Of a stretch of 64,000 nucleotides of DNA, positions 46,980 to 59,600 are shown in pieces. The notes beneath the pieces were generated by a model. It was not told the DNA's origin and searched no databases. It was given only the letters and a program-made list of their open reading frames with translations. The translations under genes and the position numbers were made by a program. Position 1 is the first letter of the stretch; every line of letters begins with the position of its first letter. The DNA comes from Calendula officinalis (Eukaryota > Streptophyta > Magnoliopsida > Asterales > Asteraceae): assembly GCA_963853835.1 (NCBI GenBank), contig OY970822.1, forward strand, positions 89,323,135 through 89,387,134. The letters are read 5' to 3'.

Positions 46980-48384
46980 TCATGGAATGACATCAGAAAA
47001 CTTCATGTTCGACGGAAAAATGAAACCTTGAGCATCCAAACGAGGCAAAGCCTACCAACAAAAAATAGCAATCAGAACAAAAATTAATGGCAAATAATAA
47101 AGATTTTATAAGTGTTTTAGAGTCAAAATGATCATATGTGAAGTCGCAATAAGCACTTTAAAATTGTAAATCCAAACAACTCCTTAGAGCACAAGTGATA
47201 GTGTGTACGTGTTAAATGTGTTTTTGTCTTTTAACCTGGTTTTAAACTCACCTCAAAATTACTCTCCCCTCGTTTAACACAAAAATATCAATCACAATTT
47301 TATTTTTATTTTTTAAAAACAAAATTTCTTTAAGGTTGGTTATTCAAATGGCGGTGTACCATTGGCGGGTGTTTGACGCCACCCACGGTGTGGGATTAGA
47401 GCCGCCAAATTCCTCTTAACCCATCACCGAGTGCTAATAAGTAAAACAAAATGCTAAAAGAAGAGATTGTTAATTTACCTGTGAACAAGATTTCCCAATT
47501 TTAAGCTCGTTTACATGGCGAAGCTTTAATATAAATCCTTTTAGTGTCTCTTCAAGGTACTCCCACATCTTAAAATCTAAGTGAGCTTTGACTAAACCAG
47601 ACACATTTAGCAACAAAACCTTCTCAACATACAAATTAGATTCGATTCTTAGTGACAAAATATACGGAGCATTAATTTCCACAAGTGTAGGAGGAGGATC
47701 ATCATCTTCATCTTCATCTTCATCGTACGTGTATCCACAGATCACCAAGTTCTTAACACTCTTTGAAGTAATATCGAGCCGCTTATAACCAGAACAAAAT
47801 TCAAGTGTCAAAGTTTCCAATGCAGGACTTCCGGATAATATATTTTCAATCAAATCTTCATCTAATTTCGCGCGTGAAATATACAAACTGTTAATATTTT
47901 TCCAACTAATCGCACTGGTTGGGTTCAATTCGCAGTCTGCCAAATTCAGATTGGTTAAACATGAACTGATGAATATAGATTGGTTTAAAACAAACTTAGA
48001 TCTGGAATCCCGACTCGCTAACTGTAAATCAAGCTCTTCAACGTTGCAACTTAGAGCAAAACAAACCCAATTGCTGATTTGCGAGTCAAATTGACTATCA
48101 TAAGGGCTATTTAGATAGAGTTTTCTGAGCTTCAATTGGCGACATTGAGCTAGGGTTTTATCGATTGACGAGAAGCATTCGGAGCTCCACCAGTGTTGCG
48201 GTTTATGATCGGAATATTCAAAAGTAAGACTAGGAACGTAATTCCAGACATATTTCCATCGTTTAGAGAGTGAACTTGTTCTAATCGCCTCTTTTGTGGA
48301 TGGTAAACGAGACAAAATTTCAGTAAGTAAGCAATCTGGTAACAAACTAATTCGATCTTCTTTTTCTTCCTCCGTTATTTCCAT
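46980..48384 (-). CDS. F-box/LRR (FBD-like) protein
   Basis: Substrate-recognition subunit type of SCF ubiquitin ligases. Exons by eye: 47479-48384 and 46980-47051 (978 nt, 325 aa), with phase-0 GT-AG splicing after CSQ. An N-terminal F-box lies at about residues 10-50 (ISLLPDCLLTEILSRLP, TSSLSKRWKYVW). Leucine-rich segments follow (LKLRKLYLNS, VEELDLQL, LTNLNLADCELN, ALETLTLEFCSGYKRLDI). An acidic DEDEDEDDDPPP loop sits near residue 225. The protein ends soon after the LRR part (FIFPSNMKFSDVIP), shorter than the usual 400+ residues with a complete FBD domain. The first in-frame Met is used as start. Target unknown. Confidence 0.85.
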
Positions 48385-48487
48385 GGCGGCAACACAGCAA
48401 AACTTGAAACGAAATTTCGCTTTAAAACCCTCAAACTACAAAAAAAATAGACTTAAAAAATAAGAAAATTTAGACTTTTTTTTGACT

Positions 48488-48804
48488 TACTTCCTCCGTA
48501 TCAAAATAAATGACGCACTTTTTATTTTGAGGTGTATCAAAATAAGTGACACACTTTGAAAACTGTTCTTATTTGGTAAAAATAGTGGGACTCATACCCT
48601 AATTATCCACTTTAATAAGGTGAAATTACCCTTATACCTTTACTTTTACCTTTAAAACTCATTAATATCATTTTATTCAAAAAAAAGTGGGGACACATTC
48701 TCCACTAACTATGTACTTTAACCTATTTTAACTTCTAATTTAATCTTTTACTTCAAAAAACGTGTAAGACAATTTGTGTCACTTATTTTGATACGGAGGA
48801 AGTA
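48488..48804. mobile_element. Stowaway-type MITE, family S
   Basis: CTTACTTCCTCCGTATCAAAATAAATGACGC at the left and TTATTTTGATACGGAGGAAG at the right with TA. It lies about 100 bp upstream of the F-box start, in its promoter region. It also has an internal repeated TATCAAAATAAGTGACACAC at the left end. Confidence 0.88.
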
Positions 48805-49733
48805 TAACATTACTTTATTATTAACTCAAAAAACTCTACCTCCTATAATGTAATATACTTATAAGTTTCATTTAGATTACAAAAGAATACCATAAACCAA
48901 TCACAATTTACAAATTTAAAAGTAAAAAAAAAAAAAAAAAAACGTTTAACACGACATTAATACAATAGCATGAGTTTGGCGCCACCAAAATTACTTTAAC
49001 CTACCCATACCCTTCGTTCGAACCAAAATTCTTTATGCTACAAACACTTTTTTTGTCTTGTTTACCTTTCAAACCTCCAAATACATAAAAAATAATAATA
49101 ATAAAGAAATCTTTTTACAGACCGGCAAAACATACCTTGTGACCACCCATTGTGTGCTTCCGCAAGAAAATTTTGGTTTCCTCCTCTTATGCGTTAAATA
49201 ACTTATATATACTGGAAAAAAAAAATCCTTTTTTTTATAATTATCCGGTCACAAGTTTAATGCTTCACCCCGAAAAAAGGGTAATTTAAATTAAATATCA
49301 ATATTTTTAATCTAAAGAACTTTTTGTAGCTCTCCACGTTCCCCAATTTTCAGTAAAAAGAAATCTATTTAATATTTACAAGAGATTAACAGAAGAAAAA
49401 GATTCATAGATCATAAGATCGGTGATTCAAAATTGACAATCAAATTTAAAAACACCATATATGAAATCGAAATGATAAGGTTGCCAATTGCTTGCCAACG
49501 GCGTCTACACGGTGAATTAATCTCACGAACAAAGGGCAGATGCCAATTAGATTAGATTTTAAATCACCTTATTTAAATTGTTTATTTGAAGTTCAAATTG
49601 TATTTATCTTATCTTGAATTTAAGTTATCACTTGGCAATTGGAGGAAGATATATACTGGATTAATATCGTATTTATCTTGCTGAATTATTTTGAGTTTTT
49701 AAGATGTTTTCTAAAGATATGATAGATTACATA
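48805..49733. other. AT-rich intergenic, nothing recognised
   Basis: Poly-A stretches (for example about 48927-48944) and no ORF or repeat of note. Confidence 0.5.
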
Positions 49734-50260
49734 TAGGCATGTAAACGAACCGAACGTTCAACGAACCGTTCACGAACCGTTCGGCGGGAGTTCGTTTATG
49801 TTCGTTCGTTTAGCTAAACAAACGAACACGAACAAGATTTTGTGTTCGTTTAGTTAAACAAACGAACACGAACAAAGGTCCGTTCGTTCGTTTACATTCG
49901 TGAACATCCGTTCGTGTTCGTTTGTTTACGTTCGTTTGTTAGTGTTCGTTTCAGTTTGTTTGTGTTCGTCTGTGTTTGTTTATGTTCGTTTGTTAGTATT
50001 CGTTTGTGTTCGTTTGAGTTTGTTTATGTTCGTTTGTGTTTGTTTATGTTCGTTTATGTATATTTGTGTTTGTTTATGTTTGTGTTCGTTTCGTGTACGT
50101 TTGTGTTTGTTTATGTTCGTATGTGTTCGTTTATGTTTGTTCTCTTAACAAACGAACACGAACACAAAATTCCGTTCGATAAGTGTTCGTGAACCGTTCA
50201 CGAACACATTTTTTCCTTAACAAACGAACACGGCCCCGTTCGTGTTCGTTTACAGGCCTA
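49734..50260. mobile_element. hAT-like foldback MITE with GTTCGTTT minisatellite
   Basis: The ends are TAGGCATGTAAACGAAC and the inverse GTTCGTTTACAGGCCTA, with the octamer ATTACATA exactly duplicated at 49726-49733 and 50261-50268. The interior is a run of GTTCGTTTGTGTTCGTTTATG-type 6-12 bp repeats at about 49890-50140 and AACAAACGAACACGAAC words at both ends. Two ORFs read from it are simple-repeat artefacts. Confidence 0.9.
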
Positions 50261-50689
50261 ATTACATAGAATGATTTCATTGGTAGATACTTTTCTTTTA
50301 TTATAAATAGAGAAGAGATTTGTTTTCCTACTTGTTTTTATTTTTGCAGTAAAGAAGTAAAATCTAACGGAAAATAGAAGCTTATAAAATGAACAGAATA
50401 AGAACATCATTTCATTATTTACATTTAAAGGGATGATCATAACTACTACACCATCAACTTTGCCTCAAGTGATTGTGTCAAAACTTGGTATAATAACTAC
50501 GGACCAATTAATTAAAATTCATCAAAATTCCAGTAATTGTTCTTCATTTTTCATGTTCCAACCCTCGAATTTACAGCCCTTCATCAACAAAATTTCAAGA
50601 ATTCATCTCCAGGCCAAGTAATTCAAGATTTAAGAGCCTCTGAGCTGGCAATTGATCTTGGATTTCTTTGATTTGATGCTTTAATTTAA

Positions 50690-51587
50690 CTACTTGCATA
50701 ATCTAACTGTGCAAGCCACTGCTTGTGCCCAATATTTAAGCCTTGCTTTCACATCTTCAGGATGATCACCTGCACAAATTAAATAAACATTGTTACATTC
50801 ACAGAAACCTAATTGATTACAAAATCCCAAATCAAAATTTTGAATTTTATCAATAAATCAAAATATGCATGATGTCCATATAAATCCAAACGCCCATTTG
50901 AATAAACACACACATAAAACCAGAAACTAAAAATAAAATAAAAAAAATCGAATTTCAAAATCCCAATTTAAATTCAAATATCTAACAATTAAGAAAGCAA
51001 AATAAGCATAATTCCCATAAAAATTCAAACACCCATTTGACTTATGACTATCAAATAACATTAAAATTCAATATTTTTTGCAAATACTCACCAGGACTAG
51101 AAATCTTCCAATTAGCAATTGGAGGTGGGGAGACGGTTTCTTCAACCACCGCCGCCGACGGAGAATCCGGCGACTTTTGTTGTTCATCAAGAAACTTTTG
51201 ACTCATCGAATAACACAATTCCAGCGCCGGCAAAGTGTTGCAAAGTTCTGGGATTTCATCATAACTAAACCCAAAACCCAAATCCAAACACCCTTTAAGT
51301 TCATCAAGATCTTCATCAGTCAAACTTTTAGCCCTAACAAGTTCATCTTCATCAGATGTCTCTACATACCCTTCAAGAAACACTTGGTTTTTTCTTTTGT
51401 TGCTGTTTTTGGGCCATGAATCTTGTTTCTTGAAGAACCCAGAATGGTTTTCGTGATCAAACGTTGTTTGATCCGAAAATTCGAAGTCTGGGTGTTGATT
51501 GTCTTGAAAGATGGTTTCGGAAAAATTAGATCTTGGCTCATATGTATAGCTCCTCATTGTTTCCTTCAGTTTATTTGTTGTGTCCAT
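50690..51587 (-). CDS. DUF1685 family protein
   Basis: Exons by eye: 51092-51587 and 50690-50769 (576 nt, 191 aa). The family signatures are clear: LTDEDLDELKGCLDLGFGF, LCNTLPALELCYSMSQKF, and, split by the intron after SPG, the C-terminal DHPEDVKARLKYWAQAVACTV. The N-terminal third is variable and polar. No signal peptide or membrane segment is present. DUF1685 proteins are plant-specific and of unknown function. The single intron (322 nt) uses GTGAGT...GCAG. The ORF alone, without exon 2, would miss the most conserved end. Confidence 0.92.
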
Positions 51588-51730
51588 AAGACGAAAAAGG
51601 TCAGGGCTTTAAAGGAAAAAAAATGTGCACTAACCACCCCTTATACTTTAACAATATTGCAAACGAGTCTAAAGTAATTGCCACAAAAGACAAAAGTTGT
51701 AGGCAAAGTAGTTTGAATCTTTCAACTACA

Positions 51731-52137
51731 AGGTTCTAAAAAGCACATCATGGCGACGCTAAAGCATGAGACACGGCTTCGACGTTATAAAACAACTCAT
51801 GGCGGCTGGGCAAGGCGTGGTGTGAGAAAAGACGTAATAAGACAAGCTAAGACTTATGACAAGTTTTTTAGAAGGCGCATGTGAAAATTGAATTTAAAAA
51901 AAATAAAGAAAATGATGACACATATAATTATAAATTTAGATGTAACACCTTTTGTAAATTTTATACGTGAATTTTTATATAAATCAATAGATTTATAAAA
52001 AATATTAATTTGATATATGTATATATATAAATTATATAAAAAAATTTGTTGCCTTGAAAAACGACATGACCCACTATGGCTTGAGGCTTAATGGTGTTAT
52101 CATGCCACGTCATGCCTTACGCTTTTTAGATCCTTGA
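51731..52137. mobile_element. Dispersed repeat family D, copy 3 (MULE-like)
   Basis: Starts AGGTTCTAAAAAGC and ends GCTTTTTAGATCCTTGA. The flanks TCAACTACA (51722-51730) and TCAACAACA (52138-52146) differ at one base, as expected for an old 9 bp duplication. It contains ATGGCG.CG and GGC.AAGGCGTGG words shared with copy 2 in style. Confidence 0.6.
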
Positions 52138-52146
52138 TCAACAACA

Positions 52147-53049
52147 TAAGGATAAATTATATAAATATAAAAGTTTTATGAAAAGAGAGTTTTGATGATG
52201 ACATCTATAAAACTATCAATAAGAATAAATCTTATGTTTTGGAAAAAGGAATTTACTAAGTTACTTGTATGATATGAGTAATGAATACTTCTAAAAATTA
52301 AAGAATGTTTAACTAATTAAGATAAATATAAATTAGTCATTTATAATGTAGCATTAGTATTTTTATTTGCTAATCCTTTTATTTAATATTAGAAATATGA
52401 AAAATTTTGATTTTTCATATTTTATTGTCTTGGACTTGTGCTTTACTTTTTTGAATAAAGATTTCATTCCTAAAATTACTTTTTAATTAATTATTATTTT
52501 TTAAAATAAAATATTATTTCTTAACAAGTTCTTATCAAAGCAAAAAAAAAATATAGAATATAGAATCAATTCTAAAGAACACCTTAAAAAAGTTATGTAA
52601 TTATATTATTTTATACTACTATAATATTTCTCATTGATGCAAAATGATAAACAGTAAAATATTTTTTTTTATTCAACCAGGCATGTGCCTTTTTTTAGCT
52701 GACATGTATTTAGTCATCTGATTTACTTTACGAGTCGATTAATCATACAATGACAATTCACTTTATAGGTAGCTAGAGTCGACACGAGTGAACTTTCATA
52801 GCCTTAAAGAAATTGTTTATTTTCTCAAAAGTACGGAATATATTCAACTTATATTTTATTTTTTGAGTATAAAATAATTTTTAAGTGTTGCATGTTTCAT
52901 TACGAGAGTTTTATGGACTTGTATAAATTTATTTTTTACAAACATAAATCATCTTACAATCGCAGTGTAAAATCTCTTCTTGTTATTACTGATTGAATGT
53001 AACAATTTGTTAAGATATGAAGAGGTAATTTCTATATATATACATATGT
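52147..53049. other. AT-rich intergenic, nothing recognised
   Basis: No gene or repeat that I can support. Confidence 0.5.
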
Positions 53050-53192
53050 CACAAATAATTTTGTTAATGTAGATAGTTAATGAGTATGGATTTCATTATT
53101 TTTTTGCCAAATAAAATAATTTATAAAATATATCACTTATTTTGAATTATCCAAAAAAGTAAAGTATATCACTTATTTTGAATCGAAGAGAA
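53050..53192. mobile_element. Stowaway-type MITE, family S, 3' half only
   Basis: Carries only the right half of family S: TTGTTAATGTAGATAGTTAATGAG, then two ATATATCACTTATTTTGAAT words. No left terminus was found. Confidence 0.65.
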
Positions 53193-53552
53193 TATAATAT
53201 ATAAATGTTGTGTGTAAGAGAATGACCAAAGTTGAATGTGGATGGATTGGTATTGAAAAGAAACATAAAACGAAGGGGTGAAGTGTAAAACTTAAAATGA
53301 TGACGTGGAAGGTGGGGCAGACGACAGCTGTTAATGATATGGATGATACTGATTGGGGGATAGAACGGCATCACTCATAATCATGAGGATATGAAATTGA
53401 CACTTGGCATCGGACTGTGGCTCCCACCCATGTATTTATTGGGTGTTCCTTAGGTTTGTCATTTTCTTCAATTACTACAACTCTACAAGACAAAGACAAT
53501 TACTACAACTCTACAAGACAAAGACAAGTTAACCCTTTTGAAAAGATAAATA

Positions 53553-53795
53553 CTCCCTCCGTCCCACAAAAAAGTTCCCATTTCTATCATAAATTTTGTC
53601 CCACAAAAAAGTTCTCATTTCTATTAAATAATATTATTATTATGGGCCCCACTACCAACTATCTCTTAAAAACACTTTCTCTCTCCAATTAACCTTATAT
53701 TTTAATAAAAAATAGTACCAAAGACCCCACTATCAACTATCTCCTAAATACTTGTGCCCAAAGGAAATGAGAACTTTTTTGTGGGACGGAGGGAG
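53553..53795. mobile_element. Canonical Stowaway MITE
   Basis: Begins CTCCCTCCGTCCCACAAAAAAGTT and ends inverted AACTTTTTTGTGGGACGGAGGGAG, flanked by TA (53551-53552 and 53796-53797). 243 bp, non-coding. The ends match the classic Stowaway consensus, unlike the other MITEs here. Confidence 0.93.
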
Positions 53796-53883
53796 TATTA
53801 TCTTAACTATCATTCGAATATGGTATCAAGTTATAGTAATATTAACGATATTATTTGCCCTTTTGAAACTCATCTTAAAAATA

Positions 53884-54200
53884 CTTACTTCCTCTGATTC
53901 AAAATAAGTGATACACTTTGCATTTCATGGATTTTAAGGCAAAAATTTATAATGATGATTAAATTATATTAATTGGATGGTTAGTGGGAAATAGGTCCCA
54001 TACTTTTTGAATAAAGTGGAGTTAATGATGTTTAAAGGCAAAAGTAAGGGTAAAGGGGTATTTTCACTTTGTTAAAGTAGATAGTTAGTGGGTGTAGGTC
54101 TCACTATTTTTTGCCAAAAGGTAATTTTTCAAAGTGTATCACTTATTTTGATACACCCTAAAAAGAAAAGTGTATCACTTATTTTAAATCGGAGGAAGTA
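53884..54200. mobile_element. Stowaway-type MITE, family S
   Basis: CTTACTTCCTCTGATTCAAAATAAGTGATACAC at the left and TATCACTTATTTTAAATCGGAGGAAG at the right, with TA at the right flank. Only about 90 bp from the canonical Stowaway. Confidence 0.88.
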
Positions 54201-54559
54201 TTTGATTTAATACTCTTACAATATCCATTTAAAATATAAAAGATATACCCTAATCAACTAATTTACAAAAATAAAAAAAACCTTTTGGCATACCTAGATG
54301 TCATTGGTGAAATGCCCCTTTGGCGGAACACAAGATGTGACAAAAAAAAAAAGGATTTGGTGGGACTTTAACTGGAAGCAAACTGTGTGCTTTATTTATT
54401 TTATGTTCAATTAAAAGCATGTTTTATGTCTGAACGTCCAGTTTCAACGAGGTATAGCCATTAATTTAATCATTTTAATCCACTATCTTCCTGATTCCTA
54501 CTTCAACCTAGTATATAAAACATTGCTTAGAATATCTTCAACCATACTTTTTATAAATC

Positions 54560-55030
54560 TCTTTTTATATTAATGGTGGAACTATTCCTTCTAAAAAAGA
54601 GTCGCAACTCCAATCATATAGAGCTGATTCATACAGAGCAATTGTTATTCATGCAGAGCAATGTTATACCAATGGAAAATTATGTCCTTACTTTCCTTTT
54701 ATCATATCGGATACCAATTGCTTGGATGCGTTTGAAGCCTCGAGATGACTTGCAGAAAAAAAGCTTTCTAGGTTTGTCTTCTGTCTCCGTAACAAATGGT
54801 CCATTTATTGATGGGCGAACGACGGGGATTGAACCCGCGCGTGGTGGATTCACAATCCACTGCCTTGATCCACTTGGCAACATCCCTCGGTGTGGTCAGT
54901 ACTTCATACTGTCGGGCAGCGAAGCTTACACTTGTTCACTAATTATGACGGTTCGTCAGGGCCTCTTTCCTCCTCCCTTTTCTGCTCACTCGTAGGGGTC
55001 CGGACCCCATTTCATTTCACCCCTCTCATT
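54560..55030. other. Organelle-derived DNA insertion (approximate borders)
   Basis: Sequence around the trnH relic has a different texture from the AT-rich flanks: higher GC, no simple repeats, and an open frame on both strands (for example 54573-54995). This suggests a plastid or mitochondrial fragment integrated in the nuclear genome. The source of the flanking parts was not identified, and the borders were judged only by base composition. Confidence 0.55.
54814..54887 (-). tRNA. trnH-GUG: Plastid-type trnH-GUG relic
   Basis: On the minus strand the segment reads GTTGCCAAGTGGATCAAGGC, then GGATTGTGAATCC with the GUG anticodon, then GCGGGTTCAATCCCCGT and CGTTCGCC. This is essentially the plastid trnH-GUG, which plant mitochondria also carry. 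The 5' end is AGGGATG instead of GCGGATG, so the outermost two acceptor pairs do not form. That suggests a non-functional nuclear copy. Confidence 0.85.
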
Positions 55031-56656
55031 AAGGACATGATTGTCATTTTATATTAAATTGCTCTGCATGGATAAAAATTACTCTGTACGAATCAACTTC
55101 CTTGTATTTTATATTCCAATAATAATCATACTCTTAAATGTGTAGGGTGAATTGAAATCTATCACTTCAGATATGAAAAGTTTTTTAATTATCTTCATAT
55201 GTGAATAGAAAGATAAAGGATAGTTAGATTGAATTTTCAATGAAGAGATATAATATGGTCGAAAATGCTCTAATAAGGTTGTTGATGATAAATGCAAGTT
55301 TTTTATTTGGTGGATAATATTACCAACCATATATTCATGAGATTGCATTTCAACCAAGGAAATGGCATCCTTTTTCTAATCCACCAATTCTCGAAATTTT
55401 AGAATACTAATAATAATAACAAAACAAAATATATATACATATCTTATGTCATAAGTATCGCGATCTTTGAATATTTTATCGAGTGTATTAGTCGCTTTGA
55501 AATAATGTTTTTATAAAAAATTTGACAAGGATACCTTGATTAACTGTAACAAAACGACACATACCGTCGCAATAAAACTTATTTATGTTAGAAACTTATG
55601 TATAGCATTTCAACCATACGTGTTTTCAGATACAAAACAAGAACAATAATTCATAGATCATTTTCTATTATAAAAGCGTTACTAACAAAACATAAAAATA
55701 TTCCTTGTGCTGGATGTTTTTTCTTTTTTTTTTATAAAGAATATAATATTTTTATTCGCTTTGAGAGCAAACTAATCTCAAGGCGACCACCTGCAAATCA
55801 GCATGAATCGACCTTCGTGGCCACAAGAGATCCTTTTTGCTTACAAGGATTAAATATAAAACTTTATGCTAATTTCACCATTTGATAAACCAAATTTAAC
55901 CATTAGTTCATTCCGGTAATAAATTTCAAATGTTTCTTTTCTAATGCATACAATCTTTTATTATTTGTAGTTATCTGGAATTAACGTTGCTCTTATCATG
56001 TGATCACGATCATCGTAATCAAGAAATTGATTTGTGGTTGAGCTCTCTTAGTCATTAATTATTTGAAAGTTCTATTTCCCGATTCGACTCAGGTTTTAAA
56101 AAATGGTGTCAACTCCAATCATATGATATAAAAGATGCCACGTGGTCTTGTATGATTGAATGTAATATGGACAGTATGAAAAAAGAAAAGACAATAAATA
56201 CAAGGCAAACAAACCCATGTGCCCAATCACCATCAACCAACTTCCAATACCACAATGAATTACATTTTTCAACATCGGGAATTTGCACACTTGTATTGTC
56301 GGCGATCACAATGTTTATATTTCGATTTTAATATATTATATTTATGTGTAATTTTATCAAATTTCAACAAACACGTGACTGTATCATTGAATTTTTAAAT
56401 AAAATTCATGTACTACAAGCATAACGATAGTATTCAATTTATAAAACTAAAAAAATAATATCTTTAAGAAATCCCTTTGCAAAAAAATTCAGATATTCAA
56501 TTTGCTTCAGTTTGGGAAACCCCTTTCACGCAACTGTAAAAACCTCATAATTTCTTTTCTCTATCCCCAAATACTCAATCATCAATTTCTCTCACGATTG
56601 CGATTTCAACCGACCAAAACCCTAATTTTCCCACCGTTTACATTACATCTCTTTTA
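55031..56656. other. Intergenic, nothing recognised
   Basis: AT-rich and without supported genes or repeats. The last 100 bases are the leader region of the Ariadne gene, with a CT-rich stretch (TTTCTCTATCCCC near 56559). Confidence 0.5.
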
Positions 56657-59600
56657 ATGGATTCAGAAGATGATATGCTTGATGCGAACGACGTTGATTC
56701 TTACGATGATGATTACTACTACAGTGGTGATGCGATGTACAGCGATGATGGTGATGGTGATGATGATGACGGCTACGGGTTTTCGGATAACGATTCTGAT
56801 CACGTCTCAGTTAATCGTCAACAGGTGCAGTGAGCTGGAAAGCTTTTATTAATCGAGTTTATTGTAAATTCGTTGTTGATTTTATTGTTTTTATGATAAA
56901 TTGATGATATATGTATGCTATCTTATGAGTTTTTGTTTGAATCGATTGAAACTTATGGCTCAGTGGCGATCCTAATTGTATCGGTAAACGATCCAAAGCT
57001 TTTATCTTATGATGATAATTGGATAAATAACTTTAGCAGATTCAGTGTAGTATTCTATAAGCTGGACTGTGATATGTAGGTTTTCTAGACAATTTTGACA
57101 TAAATTAGCTTAAATTCCCATATATTTTGCTATAAAGCAAGTTGCATAGGTAGAACTTAATCTTATACTTGAAGCTTCTTTTATAGAAATTTAGTGGATG
57201 ATTAGTACTTTAAAAATAAACAGGATCCACATAATGACACAAAGCTAGAAATCAAGGTACATAATGATTAATGACTCAAGCTTTGTTTTAGATACATAAA
57301 CCGGAACTGCCTCAAAGTATGTACCTTCAAATGTCTAACTTTATGTCTTGAAGTATGATGCTTTTTTATAATTATATATCACTTTTGTTCGACTATGAAA
57401 CCTTCAAACTCAGACAAACATTATCTGTTTTATATTGCAGAAAAATTATACAGTTTTAACAGAGGAAGATATACAAAAACGTCAAGAGGATGACATCACT
57501 AGGGTTTCCACAGTTCTTTCAGTTTCAAGAGATTCTGCTTGCATGCTTTTACGAAATTATAATTGGTAAGATACTTAAACTAATTATTATTTCTTATTCA
57601 TTATCTATTGTTTCTCTATAAGATTCTTTATAATATCTTACTGTTGCTGATCATTTATGGTAATTTGCAGGAATGTTGACAACGTTCATGAGGCTTGGTT
57701 TGCTGATGAAGAGAAAGTTCGCAATGCTGTTGGTTTGTTGGATAAACCACAAATTAGATCTTCAAAAAATAAACAAGTATGTCATCCGTTTATTTATTTG
57801 TTTATTTTTTATTAACGATATAACTTATATTCCATTTATGTAATCTTTTGAAGCTTGTTTGTGGAATCTGCTTTGATTCACATCCACTTGATAAGATTAA
57901 AACCACTGGTTGTGGTCATCCGTTCTGTAACACATGCTGGACAGGTTTGTCTCTTTTTCATGTTTCCATTAATATTATTTTCTTCAATTATTTTTGCAAT
58001 AATATTTTCTTATGATTTTTATTAATTATTGTAGCTTACATTAGTAATTCTATTAATGACGGTCCTGGATGCTTGTCACTAAGATGCCCTATTCCTTCTT
58101 GTAATGCTGCTGTTGGTATTAATATGGTCAATATTTTAGCTTCTGACGAAGATAAAAAGAAATATGATCGATATATTCTTAGATCTTTTATTGAGGACAA
58201 TAAAGAGGTATTTTTGTATTTCCATTTACGATTATTTATCTAATTTTAAGCTATTTAAGTTGAAGATTTCCATTTTACTTCTGTTTATTAATAGACAAAA
58301 TGGTGTCCTGCACCTGGTTGTGATTTTGCTGTTGAATTTGATCTCGATAGCGGGAACTATGATGTATCTTGTAATTGCTCATATGGTTTTTGTTGGAGTG
58401 TAAGTATTTTTTTTTTATCTAATAATTATTGTTTTTAGTTTATTATAAAGTTTCAAAATTTTAATTCAAATTGACAAATTGTTTATTGCTGCTAATATTG
58501 TAGTGTACAGAAGAAGCTCATCGCCCTGTGGGGTGTGAAACTGTGTCAAAATGGATATTGAAAAACAGTGCAGAATCCGAAAATATGAATTGGTAAACAA
58601 AAAACGTTTAAAAATTTCAATACTAATTCCATGCATATTTTTTCATTTTCATTTATAATTTTTATATTTATATTTATTAACTTTTTACAGGATTTTGGCA
58701 AATTCTAAGCCTTGTCCTAGGTGTAAGCGACCGATTGAAAAAAATCACGGTTGTATGCACATGACATGCACACCACCTTGCAAATTTGAATTTTGCTGGT
58801 ATGATTTTTTATACTTATATATATTTTTTACTTTTTTAATACTATAATCTTTATTTTTAATATTATTGTTGACTCACATGATTTCAAAATTGTGTATGTA
58901 GGTTGTGTCTTGGTCAATGGTCAGATCATGGTGAAAGAACTGGCGGCTTTTATGCGTGTAATCGTTATGAAGTTGCAAAGCAAGAGGGAGCTGTAATGAA
59001 CAATATTATTATTATTATTTAAATTTAATTTGATTATTAATATTATTTAAATTTAATTTGATTATTATTATTATTATTATTTAAACAATATTAAATCTTT
59101 GCAGTATGATGAATCTGAACGTCGAAGAGAAATGGCAAAAAACTCTTTAGAGAGATATACTCATTATTATGAACGTTGGGCAACAAACCAATCAGTAAGC
59201 ATAAGTTTGTTTGTATACCTATTGTTATATGCGTTGACTAAATCTTGACTTTTTTTTTATAAAAAAAATTCGACTTCTATCCTTTTACATATTTGATTTA
59301 TATCTGGATATTCTTTATATAACAGTCTAGACAAAAAGCACTTGCAGATTTGAATCAGATGCAAACTGTTCATGTAAGTGAAAATTATTTAATATTAATC
59401 TAATCCTATATAAGTGGTAAAAATTATAATATATAATTATTTTCTTTTTTCTAGCTTGCAAAACTTAGTGAGAAACAGCAGCTGCCTGAAACACAGTTGA
59501 AATTTATTATAGAAGCTTGGCAACAGGTATGCATGCTACTTTTGAGAAATCAACTCAAAATTCGTTTTTGTTTTAGTAATTTTGTTATTTCAATTATGTT

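Noticed and set aside
49900..50192. Phe/Val/Cys-rich ORFs resembling membrane proteins
   Set aside because: Produced by GTTCGTTT repeats of the hAT-like MITE; hydrophobicity is a repeat artefact.
51078..51677. Plus-strand ORFs opposite the DUF1685 gene
   Set aside because: Antisense shadows of a clearly conserved coding exon.
54573..54995. 140-residue ORF across the trnH region
   Set aside because: Overlaps a tRNA relic in an organelle-derived insertion; no protein family recognised, so treated as non-coding.
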